Shown here in pieces: positions 15,396-22,792 of a DNA stretch of 22,792 nt. Position 1 is the first letter of the stretch; each line of letters opens with the position of its first letter. The translations under genes were made by a program, and so were the position numbers. Location: positions 1-22,792 of the forward strand of contig DGOU01000261.1 of NCBI GenBank assembly GCA_002390165.1, in the 5' to 3' direction. This DNA comes from Lutibacter sp. UBA4458 (GTDB lineage: Bacteria > Bacteroidota > Bacteroidia > Flavobacteriales > Flavobacteriaceae). The notes under the pieces are model-generated. The model did no database searches. It had not been told where the DNA came from and saw nothing but the letters and a program-made list of their open reading frames with translations.

Positions 15396-18300
15396 ATGAA
15401 AAAACAAGGACTTTACTTACCAGAATTTGAACGAGATAATTGTGGAGCAGGTTTTATATGTAATTTAAAAGGTGAAAAATCTAATAAAATAATTCATGAT
15501 GCTATAGAAATTCTTATAAAACTTGAACATAGAGGAGCTGTAAGTTCTGATGGCAAAACAGGAGACGGCGCAGGTATTTTAATTGATATTCCGCACGATT
15601 TTTTTGTAAAAAATACGTCATTTAAATTACCAATCCCTAAAGAATATGCTGTTGGAATGGTATTTTTACCACCACAAGAAAACCAGAGTAATTTTTGTAA
15701 AAGCATATTAGAATCAGAAATTAAAAATAAAGGCTTAGTGGTTTTAGGATGGCGAAAGGTTCCCGTAAACAAAGTTCATCTTGGTCATGTTGCTTCTAAA
15801 AACGAACCAAGTATTGAGCAAATATTTATATGTAAAAACAAATTAAAATTAACAGAAAATCAGTTTAACGCAAAACTGTTTGCTGCCAGAAAAATTGCAG
15901 AACATAAAATTGAAAAATCTAAATTGTCTGACAGAAAAAAATTTTATTTAGCTAGTCTATCCATTACAACAATAATTTATAAAGGGTTATTAGTACCTGA
16001 AGACATCAAAAATTATTATACCGATTTATTAAACCCTGAGGTGGTTACTAGATTAGCGTTAGTGCACCAACGGTTTTCAACAAACACATTCCCTTCTTGG
16101 GATTTGGCTCAACCGTTTCGATTTATGTGTCATAATGGAGAAATTAATACGCTTCGCGGCAATGTAAATCGAATGAAAGCTCGTGAAGAGTTAATGAAAA
16201 GCGATGTGTTTGGTGATGATATTAAAAATTTATTTCCAATTATTTCAGAAGGAAAATCCGATTCAGCCATTATGGATATGGTAGTAGAATTATTATTAAT
16301 GACTGGGCGAACTTTACCAGAAGTAATGATGATGATGGTACCCGAGGCTTGGGAAAAAGATGATACCATGAATGAAGCTAAAAAAGCTTTTTACGAATTT
16401 AACGCCTGTATAATGGAACCTTGGGATGGCCCCGCCTCTATCCCATTTACAGATGGTAATTATATTGGAGCTTTATTAGATCGAAATGGTTTACGCCCGT
16501 CAAGATACACCGTTACTAAAGATGGTAATTTAATTATGTCATCTGAAACTGGTGTCTTAGATATTAGACCTGAAGATGTTTTAAGTCACGGACGTTTAGA
16601 ACCAGGAAAAATGTTTCTAGTAGACATGAATGAAGGTAGAATTGTAAACGATACAGAAATAAAACAAAAAATAGTTAACCAAAAACCTTATAGAAAATGG
16701 TTAAATAAAAATTTATTACCATTAAGTAGCATACCAAATACTGGGAATAAAACTCCGCACGAAAAAACCAGTTTATTATTACGACAAAAAATATTTGGGT
16801 ACACTTCTGAAGAAATTAATAACATCATTTTACCAATGGCAATTCAAGGCAAAGAGGTTATTGGCTCCATGGGAAATGACACACCGTTAGCGGTATTATC
16901 TAACCAACCACAATTGTTGTATAACTACTTTAAACAATTATTTGCTCAAGTTACCAACCCTCCTTTAGATGGAATTAGAGAAGAAATTGTTACCGATTTT
17001 AGTTTAGCTATTGGTGGAGATAAAAATATTTTTAATATTTCTGAAGAGCAATGTAAAAAATTAAAAATTCAAAATCCTGTTATTTCAAACGCAGATATCG
17101 ATAAATTAAAAAATATTAATCATCCTGATTTTAAATCTATTTCAATTTCTACCCTATATCCTATTATAGAAGGATTAAACGGTATAGAATCTGCTTTAAA
17201 AGATTTAGTTAAACAAACATACAAAGCAGTGTCAAAAGGATGTAATATTATTATTTTATCCGACAGAAATGCAGATAAAACCAATGGCCCTATTCCTATG
17301 CTTTTAGCATGTTCCTATATTGGCAATCAATTAGGTAAACTTGGAAAGCGATCTAGTTTTGGTATTATTATTGAATCTGCAGAACCACGTGAACCTCATC
17401 ATTTTGCAACACTTTTTGGATATGGAGCAAGTGCTGTAAATCCATATATGATTAATGAAATAATACATAAAGAAATAAAAGAAAAAATAATTACTGAAAT
17501 TTCTGAAACAGATGCAATTAATAATTTCAATAAAGCAATTGCAAAAGGAGTTTTAAAAATTATGAATAAAATTGGAATTTCTACGCTACATTCTTATAGA
17601 GCTTCTCAAATTTTTGAAATACTAGGTTTAAGTAGCAAATTTACCAATGAATATTTTCCAAACACACCATCTAGAATTGAAGGTATTGGTCTATATGAAA
17701 TCGAAAAAGAAATATTTTTACGTCACAGAAATGCTTTTCCTTCCACAGAAATTGCAGGAAGCCAAAGTATAGAAGTTGGTGGTGAATATAGATGGCGAAG
17801 AAATGGAGAACAACATATGTTTAACCCCACAACTGTAGCTAAATTACAACAAGCAGTTAGATCTAACAGTTATGAGAATTATGAAGTTTATGCCAAATTA
17901 ATTAATGAGCAAAGTAAAAACTTAATGACTCTTCGTGGCTTATTTGAGTTTAATAATTTAGATCCTATTCCTTTAGAGGAAGTAGAACCTTGGACAGAAA
18001 TTGTAAAACGATTTAAAACTGGCGCAATGTCCTATGGTTCTATTAGTCAAGAAGCTCATGAAAACTTAGCCATTGCCATGAACCGAATTGGTGGAAAAAG
18101 CAATTCTGGAGAAGGTGGAGAAAATAATAATCGATTTAGAAAAGATGTAAATGGAGACAGTAGAAATAGCGCTATTAAGCAAGTTGCATCCGGTAGATTT
18201 GGTGTTTCAACAAATTATTTAACTAATGCAAAAGAAATTCAAATTAAAATGGCACAAGGTGCTAAGCCAGGTGAAGGAGGTCAACTTCCGGGAGAAAAAG

Positions 18301-19901
18301 TATTACCTTGGATAGCAGCATGTAGAAATTCTACCCCATATGTAGGTTTAATTTCTCCACCTCCACATCATGATATTTATTCTATTGAAGATTTAGCACA
18401 ATTAATATTCGATTTAAAAAATGCTAACAGAGAAGCACGTATAAATGTAAAGTTAGTTTCAAAAGTTGGCGTAGGAACTATTGCTGCTGGTGTTGCTAAA
18501 GCTAAAGCCGATGTGATTTTAATTTCTGGATTTGATGGTGGCACCGGTGCTGCTCCATTAACTTCATTAAAACATACAGGTTTACCATGGGAACTAGGTA
18601 TTGCTGAAGCACAGCAAACTTTAGTTTTAAATAATTTAAGAAATAGAATAGTTTTAGAATGTGATGGACAATTAAAAACTGGTCGTGATGTAGCCATTGC
18701 CTGTTTGTTAGGCGCTGAAGAATTTGGATTTGCCACGGCTCCGTTAGTTGCATCTGGTTGTATTATGATGCGTAAATGCCACTTAAACACTTGTCCTGTA
18801 GGCATTGCAACTCAAGATCCTGAATTACGTAAAAACTTTAAAGGAACTCCTGAGCATGTAATCAATTTCATGTATTTTATTGCTAAAGAATTGAGAGAAA
18901 TAATGGCTAAATTAGGGTTTAGAACCATTAATGAAATGGTTGGGCAATCTCAAAAACTAAATACTAATAAAGCAATCGAACATTATAAAGCTCAAGGCTT
19001 GAATCTTAATAGTATTTTATATAAACCTAAAACTACTAAACCATTATACAATACAGAAACACAAGATCACGGGTTAGAAAATGCTTTAGATTTTGAAATA
19101 ATTAGAAAAGCACATCCTGCAATTTATCGAAAAGAAAAAATGGAATATACTTTTCCAATAAAAAATACCGATAGAAGTGTTGGGGCTATATTAAGTAATG
19201 AATTATCTAAAATTTATGGCGAAAACGGATTACCTGAAGATACACTTAAAATTAAATTTAAAGGTGCTGCCGGCCAAAGTTTTGGGGCTTTTGCAACCAA
19301 AGGTTTAACACTACAAGTTGATGGAAACACAAATGATTATTTAGGCAAAGGACTCTCTGGCGCAAAATTAATTATAAAAACTCCAGAAAAAGCTACATTT
19401 TCTCCTGAAGAAAATATTATTGTAGGAAATGTTTCTCTTTATGGCGCTACAAATGGCGAAGCTTATATTAATGGTATTGCCGGCGAACGTTTTTGCGTTC
19501 GAAATTCAGGTGCAAAAGCGGTAGTTGAAGGGGTCGGAGATCATGCTTGTGAATATATGACTGGTGGAATAGTCGTAGTATTAGGTAAAACAGGTAGAAA
19601 TTTTGCCGCTGGAATGAGTGGCGGAATTGCTTATGTATATGATGAAAAAGATAACTTTAAAAATGGATTATGCAATATGGAAATGGTTGATTTTGATTCC
19701 ATTACCCAAGAAGATGATAAAAACCTAAAACAATTGATTAAAAATCATTTTAAATATACCAATAGCGAATTAGCATATAGCATTTTAGATAATTGGGAAA
19801 CAAAACTTCCTCATTTTATAAAAGTAATGCCAACTGATTATAAAAAAGCGTTACAAAGAAAAGACAATCTTGAAATTATTAATAATAAAACTACGGCTTA
19901 G
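15396..19901 (+). CDS. gltB: Glutamate synthase large subunit
   Basis: The large subunit of NAD(P)H-dependent glutamate synthase: it takes the amide from glutamine and makes glutamate from 2-oxoglutarate (nitrogen assimilation, cytosol). The 1501 residues from this ATG hold a type II glutamine amidotransferase domain whose nucleophile is C17 (RDNCGAGF) after removal of a 16-residue propeptide, a central domain (about 455-760), an FMN/2-oxoglutarate domain (about 800-1160; GAMSYGSIS at 876, [17 protein letters not shown]), a 3Fe-4S cluster site C1122-x5-C1128-x4-C1133, and a C-terminal GXGXG beta-helix (about 1235-1430). The length is normal. An in-frame TTG at 15378 would add six residues (LLKLFK), but the ATG fits the family start [20 protein letters not shown]. 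gltD follows after 2 bases. It lies divergent from the InsA-like gene. Confidence 0.97.
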   Translation: MKKQGLYLPEFERDNCGAGFICNLKGEKSNKIIHDAIEILIKLEHRGAVSSDGKTGDGAGILIDIPHDFFVKNTSFKLPIPKEYAVGMVFLPPQENQSNFCKSILESEIKNKGLVVLGWRKVPVNKVHLGHVASKNEPSIEQIFICKNKLKLTENQFNAKLFAARKIAEHKIEKSKLSDRKKFYLASLSITTIIYKGLLVPEDIKNYYTDLLNPEVVTRLALVHQRFSTNTFPSWDLAQPFRFMCHNGEINTLRGNVNRMKAREELMKSDVFGDDIKNLFPIISEGKSDSAIMDMVVELLLMTGRTLPEVMMMMVPEAWEKDDTMNEAKKAFYEFNACIMEPWDGPASIPFTDGNYIGALLDRNGLRPSRYTVTKDGNLIMSSETGVLDIRPEDVLSHGRLEPGKMFLVDMNEGRIVNDTEIKQKIVNQKPYRKWLNKNLLPLSSIPNTGNKTPHEKTSLLLRQKIFGYTSEEINNIILPMAIQGKEVIGSMGNDTPLAVLSNQPQLLYNYFKQLFAQVTNPPLDGIREEIVTDFSLAIGGDKNIFNISEEQCKKLKIQNPVISNADIDKLKNINHPDFKSISISTLYPIIEGLNGIESALKDLVKQTYKAVSKGCNIIILSDRNADKTNGPIPMLLACSYIGNQLGKLGKRSSFGIIIESAEPREPHHFATLFGYGASAVNPYMINEIIHKEIKEKIITEISETDAINNFNKAIAKGVLKIMNKIGISTLHSYRASQIFEILGLSSKFTNEYFPNTPSRIEGIGLYEIEKEIFLRHRNAFPSTEIAGSQSIEVGGEYRWRRNGEQHMFNPTTVAKLQQAVRSNSYENYEVYAKLINEQSKNLMTLRGLFEFNNLDPIPLEEVEPWTEIVKRFKTGAMSYGSISQEAHENLAIAMNRIGGKSNSGEGGENNNRFRKDVNGDSRNSAIKQVASGRFGVSTNYLTNAKEIQIKMAQGAKPGEGGQLPGEKVLPWIAACRNSTPYVGLISPPPHHDIYSIEDLAQLIFDLKNANREARINVKLVSKVGVGTIAAGVAKAKADVILISGFDGGTGAAPLTSLKHTGLPWELGIAEAQQTLVLNNLRNRIVLECDGQLKTGRDVAIACLLGAEEFGFATAPLVASGCIMMRKCHLNTCPVGIATQDPELRKNFKGTPEHVINFMYFIAKELREIMAKLGFRTINEMVGQSQKLNTNKAIEHYKAQGLNLNSILYKPKTTKPLYNTETQDHGLENALDFEIIRKAHPAIYRKEKMEYTFPIKNTDRSVGAILSNELSKIYGENGLPEDTLKIKFKGAAGQSFGAFATKGLTLQVDGNTNDYLGKGLSGAKLIIKTPEKATFSPEENIIVGNVSLYGATNGEAYINGIAGERFCVRNSGAKAVVEGVGDHACEYMTGGIVVVLGKTGRNFAAGMSGGIAYVYDEKDNFKNGLCNMEMVDFDSITQEDDKNLKQLIKNHFKYTNSELAYSILDNWETKLPHFIKVMPTDYKKALQRKDNLEIINNKTTA

Positions 19902-19903
19902 TT

Positions 19904-21361
19904 ATGGGAAAAATTACAGGATTTAAGGAGATTGAAAGAAAAAATGAGGCATCTATCTCTACAAAAGAACGAGTTAAAAATTATTTTGAATTTAATTTAC
20001 CCCTAAAAATATCAGAAATAGAACAGCAAGGATCTAGATGTATGGATTGTGGAATTCCATTTTGCCATAGTGGCTGTCCATTAGGAAATTTAATTCCTGA
20101 TTTTAATGACATGGTACATAAAGGAAATTGGAAAAAAGCTTTAGAAATTTTACATGCTACCAATAATTTTCCTGAATTTACAGGAAGACTATGTCCTGCA
20201 CCTTGTGAACAAGCTTGTGTTCTAGGAATTATAAAACCACCTATAACCATTGAGCAAATAGAAAAATATATAGTTGAAAAAGGCTTTTCAGAAGGATGGA
20301 TTAAAGCTCAACCGCCAAAAATCAGAACCAATAAAACTATTGCAATTATTGGCTCTGGACCTGCAGGATTAGCAACTGCCCAACAATTAAATAGAGCAGG
20401 ACACTTAGTATCGGTTTTTGAACGTGATGATGCTATTGGAGGATTATTACGTTATGGAATTCCAAATTTTAAATTAGAGAAAAAAATTATTGATAGAAGA
20501 ATTGCAATTTTGAAAAAAGAAGGAATTAAATTTTACACAAACACTAATATTGGTGTAAATTATTCCATAAAAAAATTAGACACCTATGATGCCATTGTTC
20601 TTTGCGGGGGCGCAACACAACGAAGAACCATTCCTGTTCAAGGAATTAATAGTAAAGGAGTTGTACAAGCAATGACTTTTTTAAAGCAACAAAATAAAAG
20701 AAATTCTGATGTTAATTTTAATGAAGAAGATATTGTAGCTACTAATAAAAATGTTATCGTTATTGGTGGTGGAGATACAGGTTCTGACTGTATTGGCACA
20801 GCAAATCGTCAAGGAGCAAAAACAGTTACCAATTTTGAAATAATGCCTAAACCACCTGTAGAAAGATGCGAAACAACTCCTTGGCCTTTTTGGCCATTAA
20901 AATTAAAAACCACTTCATCTCACGAAGAAGGTTGTAACAGAAACTGGCTAATTTCAACTAAAGAATTTATTGCAGATGAAAACGGCATATTAAAGGCTTT
21001 AAAAACAGTCAAAGTTGAATGGATATATGAATCTGGAGAAAGACCTAAATTAAAAGAAATAAAAGGAACTGAAAAAATTTGGCCTTGCGAATTAGTTTTA
21101 TTAGCATTAGGATTTACAGGACCGGAAGCTACTTTAAGCAAACAGCTTGGGTTAGAATTAGATGAAAGAAGTAATTATAAAGCAACGGAATACCAAACCA
21201 ATATTCCAAAAATATTTACTGCTGGAGATATGAGAAGAGGACAAAGTTTAATTGTTTGGGCAATTTCAGAAGGAAGAGAAGCGGCACGAAAAGTAGATGA
21301 ATACCTTATGGGGTTTAGCAATTTACCAACCAAAGGTAACGGTGATTTACCTAAATTATAA
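19904..21361 (+). CDS. gltD: Glutamate synthase small subunit
   Basis: The 485-residue small subunit passes electrons from NAD(P)H through FAD and 4Fe-4S clusters to the large subunit. N-terminal cysteines C46, C49, C54, C58 (CMDCGIPFCHSGC) and C97, C101, C105 (CPAPCEQAC) are the cluster ligands. The FAD-binding glycine motif is GSGPAG (150-155), the second nucleotide-binding motif is GGGDTG (288-293), and the C-terminal FAD motif TAGDMRRGQSLIVWAI is present. The length is typical. It starts 2 bases after gltB and shares its transcript. The 3' end lies 4 bases from the stop of aroC on the other strand, with no hairpin between them. Confidence 0.97.
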   Translation: MGKITGFKEIERKNEASISTKERVKNYFEFNLPLKISEIEQQGSRCMDCGIPFCHSGCPLGNLIPDFNDMVHKGNWKKALEILHATNNFPEFTGRLCPAPCEQACVLGIIKPPITIEQIEKYIVEKGFSEGWIKAQPPKIRTNKTIAIIGSGPAGLATAQQLNRAGHLVSVFERDDAIGGLLRYGIPNFKLEKKIIDRRIAILKKEGIKFYTNTNIGVNYSIKKLDTYDAIVLCGGATQRRTIPVQGINSKGVVQAMTFLKQQNKRNSDVNFNEEDIVATNKNVIVIGGGDTGSDCIGTANRQGAKTVTNFEIMPKPPVERCETTPWPFWPLKLKTTSSHEEGCNRNWLISTKEFIADENGILKALKTVKVEWIYESGERPKLKEIKGTEKIWPCELVLLALGFTGPEATLSKQLGLELDERSNYKATEYQTNIPKIFTAGDMRRGQSLIVWAISEGREAARKVDEYLMGFSNLPTKGNGDLPKL

Positions 21362-21365
21362 CAAC

Positions 21366-22415
21366 TTATTTATATAACAACATAAAATCGGCTAAAACCA
21401 TCGCAGCCATAGCTTCTACAATTGGCACTGCTCTTGGCACTACACAAGGATCGTGACGTCCTTTTCCTTGCATTACGACTTTCTTTCCATCTTTATTAAT
21501 GGTTTGTTGTTTTTGCATAATAGTTGCCACAGGTTTAAAAGCTACCCGAAAATAAATATCCATTCCGTTACTTATCCCTCCTTGAATACCACCAGAAAGA
21601 TTAGTTTTTGTAGTTCCATCTTCATCAAATATATCATTATGCTCACTACCTTTCATTTTTGCACCGCAAAATCCACTACCATATTCAAAACCTTTTACTG
21701 CATTTATAGAAAGCATTGCTTTTCCTAATTGCGCATGTAATTTATCAAAAATAGGTTCTCCTAATCCAACAGGTACATTTTGAATTACACAAGTAACCGT
21801 ACCGCCAATAGTATCGCCTTGTTTTTTAATTTCATCAATTCGTGCAATCATTTTTTCAGCAGAATCTTCATCAGGACAACGCACTATATTATTTTCAATT
21901 TTATTAAAATCTATATCTTGATATGGTTTTTCCATAAAAATATCTCCTACGGAAGAAGTAAACGCATTAATTTTTATGGAAGAAATAACTTGTTTAGCAA
22001 CAGCCCCACCTACTACCCAGTTTGCTGTTTCACGTGCAGAAGTTCTTCCTCCACCTCGGTAATCTCTATTTCCGTATTTTTTATCGTATGTATAATCTGC
22101 ATGTGAAGGACGATAAGTGTCTTTTATATGAGTATAATCATTAGAACGTTGGTGTATATTTTTAATAATAAAACCTATGGAAGTTCCTGTTGTTTTTCCT
22201 TCAAAAATACCAGATAAAAATTGTACTTCATCTGGTTCTTTACGTTGCGTTACAATTTTAGATTGCCCAGGTTTTCGTCTGTTCAATTCCTTTTGAATTT
22301 CATCTAAATTTAATTTTATTCCTGCAGGGCAACCATCAATAATACCTCCAATAGCCTCTCCATGAGATTCTCCAAATGTTGTTAACGTAAATAATTTTCC
22401 AAAGGTATTAGCCAT
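21366..22415 (-). CDS. aroC: Chorismate synthase
   Basis: The last enzyme of the shikimate pathway: it converts 5-enolpyruvylshikimate-3-phosphate to chorismate using reduced FMN. The 349 residues hold the family motifs GESHG (15-19, catalytic H18), RPSHAD (102-107, catalytic H106), [11 protein letters not shown] (120-130), [16 protein letters not shown] in the middle, and [18 protein letters not shown] near the C-terminus. The length is normal for the shorter bacterial form and no flavin reductase domain is fused. It follows the TauE/SafE gene by 36 bases on the same strand, but it appears to have its own promoter in and just before that gap. Confidence 0.97.
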   Translation of the reverse strand: MANTFGKLFTLTTFGESHGEAIGGIIDGCPAGIKLNLDEIQKELNRRKPGQSKIVTQRKEPDEVQFLSGIFEGKTTGTSIGFIIKNIHQRSNDYTHIKDTYRPSHADYTYDKKYGNRDYRGGGRTSARETANWVVGGAVAKQVISSIKINAFTSSVGDIFMEKPYQDIDFNKIENNIVRCPDEDSAEKMIARIDEIKKQGDTIGGTVTCVIQNVPVGLGEPIFDKLHAQLGKAMLSINAVKGFEYGSGFCGAKMKGSEHNDIFDEDGTTKTNLSGGIQGGISNGMDIYFRVAFKPVATIMQKQQTINKDGKKVVMQGKGRHDPCVVPRAVPIVEAMAAMVLADFMLLYK

Positions 22416-22432
22416 AATTATAATTTATTTCA

Positions 22433-22467
22433 CAAATGTAAAAGAATTTGGTTAGTAAAACCAAAGT
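22433..22467 (-). promoter_or_regulatory. Candidate aroC promoter
   Basis: Read on the minus strand, TACATTTG (plus bases 22433-22440) is an exact match to the -7 consensus TAnnTTTG, and a TTG lies 21 bases upstream inside the end of the TauE gene. The -7 element is 17 bases before the aroC ATG. This is the best promoter match in the window. Confidence 0.45.
22447..22465. repeat. Inverted repeat at the TauE gene end / aroC promoter
   Basis: TTTGGTT (22447-22453) and AACCAAA (22459-22465) are exact reverse complements around AGTAA, lying across the stop codon of the TauE/SafE gene (22452-22454). On the minus strand it is followed by TTCTTTT, so it may be a weak terminator for the permease gene; it also occupies the space between the -33 and -7 elements of the candidate aroC promoter. 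Confidence 0.45.
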
Positions 22468-22792
22468 TTAATTGCTAAAACAACTACAGCTACAATTAAA
22501 AACTTTTTCACAAAACCATCTCCTTTTTTAACAGACAATCTACTTGCAAACCAACCTCCAATTGCATTACCAATTGCTAATTCAAAACCAACTTGCCAAT
22601 TAATTTTATCATTTAAAGCAAAAATAAGCACAGCTGCAACGGTATAAATTAAAGCAACCGTTACCTTAATTGCATTACTTTTTACTAATGAAAAATTATT
22701 AACTGAAGTTAACACAAAAAGCATAATAAAACCAACACCTGCCTGAATAAACCCACCATAAATACCTACAAAAAAGAATAAAAATATACTTA
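22452..22792 (-). CDS. TauE/SafE family membrane permease, C-terminal part (5' end outside window)
   Basis: The visible 112 residues are the second half of a sulfite-exporter-like (TauE/SafE, DUF81) inner-membrane protein. The phrase FVGIYGGFIQAGVGFIMLFVL is the conserved start of the second repeat, and GNAIGGWFASRLSVKKGDGFVKKF, followed by a last hydrophobic helix, is the usual end. The frame stays open to the end of the window, so an ATG at 22724 is internal and not the start. Full members are about 250 residues. Substrates in the family vary (sulfite, sulfoacetate, other anions) and cannot be inferred here. The gene runs towards aroC. Confidence 0.88.
   Translation of the reverse strand, partial: SIFLFFFVGIYGGFIQAGVGFIMLFVLTSVNNFSLVKSNAIKVTVALIYTVAAVLIFALNDKINWQVGFELAIGNAIGGWFASRLSVKKGDGFVKKFLIVAVVVLAIKLWFY

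Noticed and set aside
18377..18805. Minus-strand open frames inside gltB (about 18377-18805 and 18502-18753)
   Set aside because: They lie opposite the most conserved FMN and cluster regions of GltB, have no recognisable fold, and no start context.
21453..22106. Plus-strand open frames opposite aroC (21453-21728 and 21780-22106)
   Set aside because: Aromatic- and Ser/Thr/Asn-rich translations typical of antisense frames in AT-rich DNA; aroC motifs cover the region.
22452..22724. ATG at 22724 as the start of a 90-residue permease
   Set aside because: The frame continues upstream without a stop to the window edge and encodes the conserved repeat start of the TauE/SafE family.

Overview
The window is AT-rich DNA from a member of the Bacteroidota, most likely a Flavobacteriia-type marine or aquatic bacterium. 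The reasons are the very low GC content, start codons that mostly lack a Shine-Dalgarno sequence, two candidate promoters of the Bacteroidota type (TTG about 20 bases before TAnnTTTG), and protein sequences typical of that phylum (for example the GltB N-terminus and the Acs wording GHNLGTAPIEN). No tRNA, rRNA, CRISPR array or intact mobile element is visible.

Layout. Bases 1-1211 hold the 3' end of an M42 aminopeptidase gene overlapping a PlsC-type acyltransferase, closed by a strong hairpin terminator that begins inside the plsC stop region. Bases 1335-3916 are a two-gene unit: a cNMP-binding/CBS/DUF294 putative nucleotidyltransferase and a DEDDh 3'-5' exonuclease. It meets the next block head-on at a bidirectional terminator. 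Bases 3981-14544 (minus strand) form a short-chain carboxylate (probably acetate/propionate) module: outer-membrane porin, DUF4212 small subunit and a sodium:solute symporter of the VC_2705 type, then a terminator, then a small two-helix protein, a sodium-symporter/STAC/histidine-kinase sensor (CbrA/CrbS-like), a receiver-only response regulator, another small membrane protein, and a 1274-residue protein that joins a propionyl-CoA-synthetase-like half to an acetyl-CoA-synthetase half. Bases 14668-15087 encode a small zinc-ribbon/HTH protein related to the IS1 InsA DNA-binding protein but with a different C-terminus. It is divergent from gltBD (15396-21361), the two subunits of glutamate synthase. 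aroC (21366-22415, minus) and a cut-off TauE/SafE permease gene (22452-22792, minus) finish the window.

How the genes may work together. The porin would let small carboxylates across the outer membrane, and DUF4212+SSS would carry them across the inner membrane. The sensor, whose own input domain is a symporter fold, would report on transport or substrate, and the double synthetase would activate acetate and propionate to CoA thioesters. In gammaproteobacteria the related CrbS/CrbR pair controls acs through a DNA-binding regulator; here the regulator has only a receiver domain, so the output is unknown. The DUF294/exonuclease pair is, as I recall, a common companion of acetate symporters elsewhere (Pseudomonas PA3232-PA3235), which supports its membership of the same module.

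The most notable points are the tandem PrpE-Acs fusion, the sensor/receiver pair with no visible transcriptional output, the two unassigned small membrane proteins, and the InsA-like protein with a near-start inverted repeat.
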